Shown: positions 7,240 to 14,778 of the stretch, one piece after another
How the letters are laid out: each line of letters starts with the position of its first letter
Numbering within the stretch: the stretch's first letter is position 1
Origin: Ruminococcus flavefaciens
GTDB taxonomy: Bacteria > Bacillota > Clostridia > Oscillospirales > Ruminococcaceae
Assembly: GCA_023667045.1 (NCBI GenBank)
Contig: JAMPAU010000002.1
Coordinates: 248,001-312,000, forward strand
Length of the DNA: 64,000 bases
Direction: 5' to 3'
Notes under the pieces: generated by a model
Database searches by the model: none
Told to the model about the DNA's origin: nothing
Seen by the model: the letters and a program-made list of their open reading frames with translations, nothing else
Program-made: the position numbers and the translations under genes

Positions 7240-8364
7240 TTATTCAGCACAGAAAAGCTCTGCAATCGCCTTTTCGTTAATCTTTGAACCGATTACACAC
7301 AGTCTGCCTGTAGTGCCTGCACTTCCTCTGCGTACATCAGGCATATCCGGCACATAGTCAAAGTGAATCCATTCGCCGTCGCTTGCCGGAACAATTCCTT
7401 TTGCACGGAGAATCATACCGTAAGTATCAGAATCAGAGAGTTTTTCGAGAGCATTTCTGATTTCTTCTTCTGTGTACGGTTTAGCAGTCTCAACACCCCA
7501 GCTTGTGAATACATCATCTGCATGGTGGTGATGATGTTCGTGGTCGTGACAGCCACAAGTGCAGTCTTCACCGTGTTCATGCTCATGGTGATGGTGTTCG
7601 TGTTCTTCATTGTCATGGTCGTGGTGATGGTCGTGGTCGTGACAGCCACAGGTGCAGTCTTCACCGTGTTCATGGTCATGATGATGGTGTTCATGTTCTT
7701 CTTCATCATGGTGGTGATGATGATGTTCGTGCTGTTCATGGAGCAGGTGCTTTAACTCGTCGTCGAGAGTATTTTTCTGTGTCATAGCCTCGACAAGCTG
7801 TAATCCTGTAAGCTGTTCCCACTCAGTAGTAACGATAGGTGCTGACGGGTTGCACTCACGGAGACGTTTTACGCAGTCATCAAGCTTATCCTGTGAAAGT
7901 CCGCCGGTATGGCTGAGTATCAGACAGCTTGCATATGTTATCTGATTATTGAAGAACTCGCCGAAATTCTTCTGATACATCTTGCATTTCTTAGCGTCAA
8001 CGACTGTGGTGAATCCGTCAAGCTCAACATCGTGTGCGTCGATATTCTGAACTGCCTTTATAACGTCGCTGAGTTTGCCAACGCCGGAAGGTTCGATTAG
8101 GATTCTGTCGGGGTGGTACTGCTCAATAACCTGCTCCAGAGCCTTTCCGAAATCTCCCACAAGGCTACAGCAGATACAGCCGGAATTCATCTCGGTGATT
8201 TCGATTCCTGCGTCCTGAAGAAATCCGCCGTCAATGCCTATCTGTCCGAACTCGTTTTCAATAAGGACAAGCTTTTCACCCTTATATCCCTCTGAAATGA
8301 GTTTCTTGATGAGCGTGGTTTTTCCTGCACCAAGAAAGCCGGAAAAAATTGTGATTTTTGTCAT
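7240..8364 (-). CDS. CobW/COG0523 GTPase with His/Cys-rich metal-binding insert (zinc chaperone-like)
   Basis: The protein has 374 aa from the ATG at 8364; a TTG two codons upstream is also possible. It is a G3E-family metallochaperone GTPase: Walker A GFLGAGKTT at residues 9-17, the metal motif CICC at 63-66, and IEPSGVG. Between about residues 207 and 287 lies a His/Glu/Asp-rich stretch containing two copies of HGEDCTCGCHDH. This insert could hold several zinc or other transition-metal ions. The family includes YciC/ZNG1-type zinc-allocation proteins, but nickel or cobalt cannot be excluded. It is first in a two-gene operon. No Zur box was recognised by eye. Confidence 0.92.
   Translation of the reverse strand: MTKITIFSGFLGAGKTTLIKKLISEGYKGEKLVLIENEFGQIGIDGGFLQDAGIEITEMNSGCICCSLVGDFGKALEQVIEQYHPDRILIEPSGVGKLSDVIKAVQNIDAHDVELDGFTTVVDAKKCKMYQKNFGEFFNNQITYASCLILSHTGGLSQDKLDDCVKRLRECNPSAPIVTTEWEQLTGLQLVEAMTQKNTLDDELKHLLHEQHEHHHHHHDEEEHEHHHHDHEHGEDCTCGCHDHDHHHDHDNEEHEHHHHEHEHGEDCTCGCHDHEHHHHHADDVFTSWGVETAKPYTEEEIRNALEKLSDSDTYGMILRAKGIVPASDGEWIHFDYVPDMPDVRRGSAGTTGRLCVIGSKINEKAIAELFCAE
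7538..7703. repeat. Tandem 93-bp repeat encoding the His/Cys-rich segments
   Basis: Two in-frame copies of a roughly 70-bp conserved core are offset by exactly 93 bp (31 codons). For example, AGCCACA starts at 7551 and again at 7644. They encode the two CTCGC-His blocks of the CobW protein and differ by a few substitutions, consistent with an internal duplication. Confidence 0.8.
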
Positions 8365-8418
8365 ATACAAACACTTCTTTACTTTATATACTATCCCATA
8401 TATACAGGACGTAATTTT

Positions 8419-8447
8419 ATTATAGCACTATTTTCTGGAAAATGCAA
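8419..8447 (-). promoter_or_regulatory. Promoter of the CobW operon
   Basis: On the minus strand, TTGCAT and TATAAT are 17 bp apart, about 55 bp before the start codon. Confidence 0.65.
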
Positions 8448-8540
8448 GACCCCATGCATAAGTGCAACAAATTATCATCTTTTTATCATAATGCCATTCC
8501 TTATTAATATGAAAGAAATATGAAAACTTAAAAAAATCTA

Positions 8541-8569
8541 TGGAAATTTTTTTGGAATTATGTTATAAT
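8541..8569 (+). promoter_or_regulatory. Promoter of the oxaloacetate decarboxylase operon (extended -10)
   Basis: A weak -35 TGGAAA sits 17 bp from the -10 TATAAT. The -10 is preceded by TG, making an extended -10 that could compensate for the poor -35. Confidence 0.6.
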
Positions 8570-8600
8570 AACTACGTGAATTTATAAAGGAGGAATGTAC

Positions 8601-10004
8601 ATGAAAAAAGTACAGATTACAGAAACCGTCCTGCGTGACGCTAATCAGTCACTCATGGCTACCCGTCTGCCGTATTCCGATTATGAAGATATTCTGCCGG
8701 ATATGGACAAAGCAGGCTACTACTCGATTGAATGCTGGGGCGGTGCGACTTTTGATTCCTGTCTTCGCTATCTCAATGAAGACCCGTGGGAACGTCTAAG
8801 AAATCTGAGAAGACTTCTCCCAAATAACAGATTGCAGATGCTATTGAGAGGGCAGAATCTTCTCGGCTACAAACACTATCATGATGATGTGGTGGAAAAG
8901 TTTATAGAACTTTCTATCAAGAACGGTATCGACATAATACGTATTTTTGACGCTCTTAATGATTTCCGAAATCTCGGCACTGCCCTTGACGCTACCATGA
9001 AATATGCTACCCCTAAGACTATCGCTTCCGGCTGTATATCATATACTCAAAGTCCGGTGCATACTGTAGACAAGTACATTGAAATGTGCCGTGAACTCAA
9101 AAGAATGGGTTTTCAGACTATATGCCTTAAAGATATGGCTGGCACTATGACACCCTATGAAGCAGAAAGTCTCATCAAGGGAATAAAGGACGCTGTAGGC
9201 GATATTCCGCTTATTCTTCATACTCACTGTACTACCGGCATGGCTTACATGACACTCACTAAAGCTATAGAATCCGGCATAGATGTTATTGACTGTGCTT
9301 CATCATGCTTTTCCGGCGGTACTTCTCAGCCGTCAACAGAGACTATGTTCTATGCTTTACAGCAGTACGGCATTGAAACAGGTCTTGACGAAAATATTAT
9401 CAACAAGGTCAACGACTACTTCAAACCTATAAAGCAGAAATACGTTGACAGCGGTCAGATTAACCCCAAAAGCCTTTCTACAGACGCACAGGCTCTTGTA
9501 TACAAAGTACCCGGCGGTATGCTCTCAAATATGATTGCTAATCTTACCGATATGCACGCTATGGACAAGTTTGACGAGGCTTTAAAGGAAATTCCGGAAG
9601 TAAGAAAAGACCTCGGCTATCCTCCTCTTGTTACACCCCTTTCACAAATGGTAGGAAATCAAGCCGTAACTAACGTTCTTGTCGGCGAAAGATACAAGAA
9701 CATATCAAAGGAAATCAAAAACTACATCAAAGGCGAATACGGCACTGCACCTGCTCCGGTAAGTCAGGAACTTATCACTAAGGTTATCGGTGAGGGCGGT
9801 AAGCCTGTTGACTGTCGTATTGAAGACCAAAAACGCACAGGCGAGGAATTTGAATCAGCCCGTGAGGCTCTCGGCGATTTGGCACGCTCTGAAGAAGACA
9901 TCATGAGCTACATATGCTATCCCGACCAGACTATGAAATTCCTACAGTCTCGCCGTGAAAAAGAAGAAAACGAGGCTGTATATACTATTGAAGCTATCGA
10001 CTAA
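8601..10004 (+). CDS. oadA: Oxaloacetate decarboxylase (Na+ pump) alpha subunit, carboxyltransferase only
   Basis: The protein has 467 aa from the ATG at 8601, which has AGGAGG seven bases upstream; an earlier ATG at 8595 is too close to that site. The carboxyltransferase barrel is clear: RDANQSLMATR near the N-terminus, the FDALND segment, the Lys motif CLKDMAGTM, and the metal-binding HTHCTTGMA. It moves the carboxyl group of oxaloacetate to biotin, releasing pyruvate. Unlike the classic alpha chain of about 590 aa, it has no C-terminal biotin domain. That domain is encoded separately at 10362-10757. It is first gene of the oad operon. Confidence 0.93.
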   Translation: MKKVQITETVLRDANQSLMATRLPYSDYEDILPDMDKAGYYSIECWGGATFDSCLRYLNEDPWERLRNLRRLLPNNRLQMLLRGQNLLGYKHYHDDVVEKFIELSIKNGIDIIRIFDALNDFRNLGTALDATMKYATPKTIASGCISYTQSPVHTVDKYIEMCRELKRMGFQTICLKDMAGTMTPYEAESLIKGIKDAVGDIPLILHTHCTTGMAYMTLTKAIESGIDVIDCASSCFSGGTSQPSTETMFYALQQYGIETGLDENIINKVNDYFKPIKQKYVDSGQINPKSLSTDAQALVYKVPGGMLSNMIANLTDMHAMDKFDEALKEIPEVRKDLGYPPLVTPLSQMVGNQAVTNVLVGERYKNISKEIKNYIKGEYGTAPAPVSQELITKVIGEGGKPVDCRIEDQKRTGEEFESAREALGDLARSEEDIMSYICYPDQTMKFLQSRREKEENEAVYTIEAID

Positions 10005-10016
10005 GGGGGTGTTTAT

Positions 10017-10358
10017 ATGAGTATAGCAGATGCAGGAATTACTGCAATATTCGGCTATGCGGTAGTATTTTCCGGACTGCTCATTCTTATGGCTGTAATC
10101 TCCATAATGGGTGCTTATTTTAAATCAAAGGAAAAAACAACTGAAAAATCTGCTGAACCAGCAAAACAGGAAACAGAACCAAATAAAATTCCTAAGCTTG
10201 TAAAGGTTAACAAGCCTGTGGCTAAAGGCTCTGCCGGACACGTAAAGCTATATGATGTTCCCGACAAGGAAGCCGCTATGATTATGGCTATTGTTGCCGA
10301 TACTATGCAGAAACCTATAAATGAACTGCATTTTATTTCCATTAAGGAGGTTAAATAA
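10017..10358 (+). CDS. OadG-like small membrane (gamma) subunit of the Na+-pumping decarboxylase
   Basis: The protein has 113 aa and a single N-terminal membrane segment (AIFGYAVVFSGLLILMAVISIMGAYF). A charged Lys/Glu-rich linker and a short soluble C-terminus follow, the plan of decarboxylase gamma chains that anchor the alpha subunit to the membrane-embedded beta pump. It lies 12 bp after oadA with GGGGGTG upstream of the ATG. Sequence similarity within this family is low, so the call leans on layout and position. Confidence 0.8.
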   Translation: MSIADAGITAIFGYAVVFSGLLILMAVISIMGAYFKSKEKTTEKSAEPAKQETEPNKIPKLVKVNKPVAKGSAGHVKLYDVPDKEAAMIMAIVADTMQKPINELHFISIKEVK

Positions 10359-10361
10359 TTT

Positions 10362-10757
10362 ATGAAGTACAAAGTTACACTTAACGGAAAAACCTATGAA
10401 GTAGAAGTGGAACACGGAAAGGCTGTTTTACTGGACGAATATGAGGCTCTCGCACCTGCTCCGGCGGCTGCCACTGCCCCTGCTGAGTCTGCACCGGTAC
10501 AGTCCACTCCTGCTCCTGCACCCGCTCCGGTAAGCCTTGCCGACGGCGAGACTATTTCCGCTCCTATGCCGGGAAATATAATCCGTGTGGACGTAAAAGA
10601 GGGCGATAAAGTTACTGCCGGACAGGTGCTTGTTATATTAGAAGCCATGAAAATGGAAAACGAAATAGTTTCTTCCAAAGACGGCACTGTAGCACAGGTG
10701 GTCACAAGCAAGGGTGCAGTCGTTGAAACAGGTTCACCGCTTGTCGTAATAGCATAA
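10362..10757 (+). CDS. Biotin carboxyl carrier protein of the decarboxylase
   Basis: The protein has 131 aa. An N-terminal beta segment is followed by an Ala/Pro-rich flexible linker (about residues 30-58) and a biotinyl domain with EAMKMEN. Its K97 is the residue expected to carry biotin. It shuttles the carboxyl group from the alpha carboxyltransferase to the membrane beta subunit. The gene follows the gamma gene by 3 bp with AAGGAGG upstream. The domain is normally fused to the alpha subunit in enterobacterial OadA; here it is free. Confidence 0.95.
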   Translation: MKYKVTLNGKTYEVEVEHGKAVLLDEYEALAPAPAAATAPAESAPVQSTPAPAPAPVSLADGETISAPMPGNIIRVDVKEGDKVTAGQVLVILEAMKMENEIVSSKDGTVAQVVTSKGAVVETGSPLVVIA

Positions 10758-10770
10758 AGGGGGTATTTGA

Positions 10771-11997
10771 ATGGATATTCTTGAAACCCTTAAAACCCTT
10801 GCTTCTGAATCCGGCTTTGCAGGATTTCTTTCAATAGACGGTCTGAAAAATCTTGTGATGATACTTGTTTCATTCTTTCTGCTCTATCTCGGCATTAAAA
10901 GAAAATTTGAACCGCTTTTACTTGTCGGAATAGCTTTCGGCTGTCTGCTTGTAAACGTATCAAACTTCTTTTCTGACGGAGTAAGTTCAGCAGAGGCACT
11001 CTATCACCCAGAACTATGGGACGCATTCCTTGACCCGAACAGTGAATTTTATCACAGCTACGGTCACATAATGTCCGCCGGAGGACTGCTTGATATTCTC
11101 TACATAGGCGTAAAATCCGGACTTTATCCATCGCTTATATTCTTAGGTGTCGGAGCAATGACAGATTTCGGACCTCTGCTTGCAAACCCTAAAAGTCTTC
11201 TGCTTGGTGCTGCTGCACAGATGGGCGTATTCCTTGCATTTTTCGGAGCTGTATGTCTTGGATTTACAGGTGAAGAAGCCGCCTCAATCGGTATTATCGG
11301 CGGTGCTGACGGTCCGACGGCTATATTCCTGACAACCCGTCTTGCTCCTCATCTTCTTGGTCCTATAGCTATAGCGGCATATTCATATATGGCTCTCATT
11401 CCTATGATTCAGCCACGTCTTATGAATCTGCTTACAACAGAAAAAGAACGCAAGGTAGTAATGGAACAAAGCCGTACAGTATCAAAAACAGAAAAAATAA
11501 TCTTTCCGATTGTAGTAGCAGTCTTTGTTATCCTGCTCCTGCCGTCAACTGCTCCGCTTATTGGCTGTCTCATGCTCGGCAACCTTTGGAAAGAATGCGG
11601 AGTTACTGAGAGACTTTCCGATACTGTACAGAATGCACTTATGAATATAGTAACTGTATTCCTCGGAATTTCAGTCGGTGCTACAACAGTAGCCTCACGC
11701 TTCCTTACACTTCAAACACTGGAAATAGTCGGTCTCGGACTTATCGCTTTCTGCTTCTCTACAGTCGGCGGTCTGCTTGTCGGAAAACTCATGTATAAAC
11801 TTTCCGGCGGTAAAATCAATCCCCTTATTGGTTCTGCCGGAGTTTCTGCCGTACCAATGGCTGCGAGAGTTTCACAGATTGAGGGACAAAAGGCTAACCC
11901 GAAAAACTTCCTGCTCATGCACGCTATGGGTCCTAACGTTGCCGGAGTTATCGGCTCTGCAATAGCTGCCGGATTCCTGCTTGCAGTATTCAAGTAA
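10771..11997 (+). CDS. oadB: Oxaloacetate decarboxylase beta subunit (Na+-translocating)
   Basis: The hydrophobic protein has 408 aa and many membrane segments. It carries the beta-subunit signature around IIGGADGPTAIFLTT, whose Asp is required for carboxybiotin decarboxylation and Na+ transport. Further conserved parts are MGAMTDFGPLLANP and, near the C-terminus, NPLIGSAGVSAVPMAARV and HAMGPNVAGVIGSAI. It decarboxylates carboxybiotin and exports Na+, storing fermentation energy as a sodium gradient. Last gene of the four-gene operon, ended by a strong terminator. Confidence 0.95.
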   Translation: MDILETLKTLASESGFAGFLSIDGLKNLVMILVSFFLLYLGIKRKFEPLLLVGIAFGCLLVNVSNFFSDGVSSAEALYHPELWDAFLDPNSEFYHSYGHIMSAGGLLDILYIGVKSGLYPSLIFLGVGAMTDFGPLLANPKSLLLGAAAQMGVFLAFFGAVCLGFTGEEAASIGIIGGADGPTAIFLTTRLAPHLLGPIAIAAYSYMALIPMIQPRLMNLLTTEKERKVVMEQSRTVSKTEKIIFPIVVAVFVILLLPSTAPLIGCLMLGNLWKECGVTERLSDTVQNALMNIVTVFLGISVGATTVASRFLTLQTLEIVGLGLIAFCFSTVGGLLVGKLMYKLSGGKINPLIGSAGVSAVPMAARVSQIEGQKANPKNFLLMHAMGPNVAGVIGSAIAAGFLLAVFK

Positions 11998-12002
11998 AAA
12001 CA

Positions 12003-12036
12003 AAAAGCTGTCGGATATTCTCCGGCAGTTTTTTTA
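12003..12036. terminator. Bidirectional terminator after oadB
   Basis: CTGTCGGA pairs with TCCGGCAG (one G-T pair), followed by seven T. A-rich sequence on the other side lets it also serve the convergent gene. Confidence 0.85.
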
Positions 12037-12465
12037 TTTATATATCATTATGCTTTTATTATATCTAAAGGCTTTATATATTATTTCTGATATATCGGGA
12101 TTTCCGGTATATTCTATGGTATAGTCTATTAGTTCGTCGTCGCCTTGCAGATAAATACTAAAACTATCCAGTCCGGAAACTCTTTTCAGAAACTTCATTA
12201 AAATATGGGATTCCAGTTTATCCGGACACCAGTATGCAGTGTTTCTTAAATCATATATCGCATTTGTGGTAAGCATAACAGGAGTATCAATATTTTCTGT
12301 GCTGTAGCTTGATGTTTCAAACTCTTTAAGTATCAGTGAATCTTCCGTTTCAAATTTTCGTGGAGTATGCGAATATTTTTCACCGCCCCAAAAAAATTTC
12401 ATCTCCTTTATTCCGGCAACTGAAAAATCTTTTTCAGATATTATTATATCAATATGGTAATCCAT
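12034..12465 (-). CDS. Hypothetical protein
   Basis: The product has 143 aa from the ATG at 12465. The open frame extends to a GTG at 12483, but that would leave almost no leader after the promoter at 12499-12527, and AAAGG fits the ATG better. It is soluble and strand-rich, beginning MDYHIDIIISEKDF and ending FRYNKSIMIYK, with FFWGGEKY and YWCPDKLES in between. No family was recognised. It is a single-gene unit convergent with the oad operon. Composition resembles other small unknown proteins scattered in this window. Confidence 0.65.
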   Translation of the reverse strand: MDYHIDIIISEKDFSVAGIKEMKFFWGGEKYSHTPRKFETEDSLILKEFETSSYSTENIDTPVMLTTNAIYDLRNTAYWCPDKLESHILMKFLKRVSGLDSFSIYLQGDDELIDYTIEYTGNPDISEIIYKAFRYNKSIMIYK

Positions 12466-12498
12466 AATATACCAGCCTTTCACTTTATGTCGGATATT

Positions 12499-12527
12499 AT
12501 TATATCATGGCTTTTCCAGAAAGTCAA
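12499..12527 (-). promoter_or_regulatory. Promoter of the hypothetical gene at 12034-12465
   Basis: On the minus strand TTGACT and TATAAT are separated by 17 bp. Confidence 0.65.
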
Positions 12528-12550
12528 TTCCTTAATTTTTTTCAGGGGGA

Positions 12551-12579
12551 TTGACATTTTATGCTTTTTGCATTATAAT
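12551..12579 (+). promoter_or_regulatory. Consensus sigma-A promoter of the DD-peptidase cluster
   Basis: A perfect TTGACA and a perfect TATAAT are separated by 17 bp, 31 bp before the ATG at 12611. This is one of the strongest promoters in the window. Confidence 0.8.
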
Positions 12580-12610
12580 AGAATGGTAGTTATTTATGCA
12601 GAGGTGCAAA

Positions 12611-13687
12611 ATGAAACAAGGACACAAAAAGAAAAAACAAATTTATTATCTGCAATCAGCTATATTCGTACTGTTACTGCTTATACTTATATATGGTATA
12701 CTGGTGGTTATTTCTTCTTGCAAGTCAGAAAAAAATAACATCACTGAAACTTCTGTACGCACAAGTACGGCGGTTCAGACACAGACGGAAACAACTACTG
12801 AATATACTGAAACTGTCACCGAAGCAACCGACGAACAGAAAAATATTTCTGCACGTCCTGAAAAAACTGATAAATCACAGCGTATAAGTCCGGATTATAA
12901 AGCCGGATACGCTTTACTTATGAACGCCGGTACGCATGAGGTTGCAGCATACAGAAATGCAAACGCCAGAATGTACCCTGCGTCTCTTACAAAGATAATG
13001 ACGCTTATTGTCGCCGTTGAGAATATTGAAGACCTTTCTGATACAGTTAAGATAACTGACGATATGGTCTTTCCTATGATAGAGCGTGACGCATCAAGAG
13101 CAGGTTTTCTGCCCGATGAAACACCCACGCTTGAAGACGCATTATACGGAATGATTCTCAGCTCCGGTGCAGATGCGGCACTCGCTGTCGCACAATATGT
13201 CGCAGGCTCTGAAGAGGCTTTCGTTGAACTTATGAACATGAAAGCCGGAGAGCTTGGGCTTAAAAGTACTCATTTCACTAATGTAGTTGGTCTCCATGAC
13301 AAGGAGCATTACAGCACAGCAACAGATATGGCGCTGATTCTGGAGTACGCAATTCAGAACGAAACCTGCCGGAAAATTATTTCTGCCTATGAGTACAAAG
13401 TCCCTCCTACAGAACAAAACCCTGAGGGGCTGACTTTTACGAGCATTTTTTTCAGCCGTATGTACGGCAATGAAATGCCCGATGTTACAATACAAGGAGG
13501 TAAAACCGGTTTTACTGTAAAAGCTAAAAACTGTATGGGTAGCTTTGCTGAAATCAATGGAGAAACATACATTCTTATTCTGTGCGGATATTCGGACAGG
13601 TGGAATGCTGTATATGATACTCTCAGCATTTACAGCGTATACGGAGCAGGCGGTGAAAAATACGTCTCCGAAAACAGTAAAAGCTGA
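12611..13687 (+). CDS. D-alanyl-D-alanine carboxypeptidase (S11, DacA/DacF family), membrane-anchored
   Basis: The protein has 358 aa from the ATG at 12611 (AGAGG upstream). A Lys-rich N-terminus precedes one membrane segment (about 13-36), and a Thr/Glu linker follows. The S11 peptidase domain keeps the nucleophile motif SLTK (S125, K128) and KTG (298-300). The second motif reads SGA (185-187) rather than the usual SxN. It trims the terminal D-Ala from peptidoglycan stem peptides and so limits cross-linking. It has its own consensus promoter and a terminator. Two degenerate peptidase homologues follow on the same strand. Confidence 0.9.
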   Translation: MKQGHKKKKQIYYLQSAIFVLLLLILIYGILVVISSCKSEKNNITETSVRTSTAVQTQTETTTEYTETVTEATDEQKNISARPEKTDKSQRISPDYKAGYALLMNAGTHEVAAYRNANARMYPASLTKIMTLIVAVENIEDLSDTVKITDDMVFPMIERDASRAGFLPDETPTLEDALYGMILSSGADAALAVAQYVAGSEEAFVELMNMKAGELGLKSTHFTNVVGLHDKEHYSTATDMALILEYAIQNETCRKIISAYEYKVPPTEQNPEGLTFTSIFFSRMYGNEMPDVTIQGGKTGFTVKAKNCMGSFAEINGETYILILCGYSDRWNAVYDTLSIYSVYGAGGEKYVSENSKS

Positions 13688-13702
13688 TGATTCCTAAACC
13701 GG

Positions 13703-13729
13703 TAATGAATAACTCGTTATTCATTTTTT
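13703..13729 (+). terminator. Intrinsic terminator after the first DD-carboxypeptidase
   Basis: AATGAATAA / TTATTCATT with a 4-nt loop is followed by T residues. Confidence 0.75.
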
Positions 13730-13766
13730 GCCTCCGGATAGTGCATAAAATTTCGGAGGAATTATA

Positions 13767-14714
13767 ATGGGAAAACCACGCCTCAGAAAAGGTCGCTTTA
13801 TTGCTTCAATATTTATAATGGTATTGGTTATCTTCGCTACAGACGGCATGAAAAGAGCCGTGCTTGAACATATGAATCTATATGGCTCTGACAGGGCTAT
13901 TGTTGTACGTCAGGAGGGAAGTATAAGAAAACCCGCTGAAATCAGCTATACAATAACCGGAAATGATGAAAGTCAGAACTCCGGATTTTCAGAGCTGAAT
14001 ATAGATTCGTCTAAGCTTGTTTCCGGTGAGCTTATAATGGTTAATAATAATCTGCCGTATGTATCGCCGGAAATACCAGCCACTGTTGACCTTATACATT
14101 ACAGAAATGATTACTACACACTTATAAATGAAACAGATTCCGTTATCCTTAATACAGAGGCAGCCAATGCCCTCAATCTTATGATGGCGGATTATTACAG
14201 TTCTACCGGACAGGCAAATTTCCTTGTTTACGGTACTACTGATACATACACCGGAGAGGGTTCTTACTGTCCGCAGTTCTTTCCGGAATCGGCAACAGGA
14301 AATACGGTGGATTTGGCGGTTAATGTCGGCAGTTCGGTTTTTACCTATGACGGCTGTGACGTTGAAAAATGGATTGTTGAAAACTGCCATAATTATGGGT
14401 ATATTATAAGGTTTCCGGCAAGAAAAGCCGAAATAACAGGCTCGGATTTCTGCCCGTGGCATCTCCGCTATGTCGGAAAAATTCACGCCACTGTAATGAA
14501 AAAGCTGAATTACTGCCTTGAAGAATATCTGAGTTTTCTTAGCGGATATACTTTTGACCACCCGCTTTCATACAATCTTGACGGTACTATGTACTCGATA
14601 TATACCGTGAAATCAACAGGTGAAACTACTCCTGTGCAAGTGCCGTCTTCCGGCAGTTATACAATTTCCGGCAACAATACTGACAGCTTTATTATAACGT
14701 CAGTCAAGTTTTAA
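13767..14714 (+). CDS. VanY-like D,D-peptidase homologue with substituted catalytic residues (probable pseudoenzyme)
   Basis: The protein has 315 aa with an N-terminal membrane/signal segment (residues 11-25). The C-terminal half matches the M15/VanY fold by its CPWHLRYVGK motif (229-238) and a strand TVDLAVNV (180-187). In active VanY/LdcB enzymes these blocks read SxHxxGxAxD and ExWH. Here the expected zinc His and Asp are N179 and N186, the catalytic Glu is C229, and only H232 survives. The protein is therefore unlikely to be a normal zinc carboxypeptidase. It may bind D-Ala-D-Ala or act as a regulator. It lies between two S11-type genes. The fold call is by motif only. Confidence 0.7.
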   Translation: MGKPRLRKGRFIASIFIMVLVIFATDGMKRAVLEHMNLYGSDRAIVVRQEGSIRKPAEISYTITGNDESQNSGFSELNIDSSKLVSGELIMVNNNLPYVSPEIPATVDLIHYRNDYYTLINETDSVILNTEAANALNLMMADYYSSTGQANFLVYGTTDTYTGEGSYCPQFFPESATGNTVDLAVNVGSSVFTYDGCDVEKWIVENCHNYGYIIRFPARKAEITGSDFCPWHLRYVGKIHATVMKKLNYCLEEYLSFLSGYTFDHPLSYNLDGTMYSIYTVKSTGETTPVQVPSSGSYTISGNNTDSFIITSVKF

Positions 14715-14778
14715 TCATTTTTTCCGTAATACCCGATACGCTTCCCTCATATATATTCAGAAAAGGGAGGCGGTACAT

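Noticed and set aside
7413-7739. Minus-strand Thr/Met/Ile-rich frame
   Set aside because: A shifted-frame shadow of the same His/Glu repeat; the real frame carries the GTPase motifs.
7363-7755. Plus-strand frame rich in Met/Val/Phe with hydrophobic runs
   Set aside because: It is the antisense of the His-codon repeats of the CobW gene (CAT/CAC read backwards). No ribosome site or independent support.
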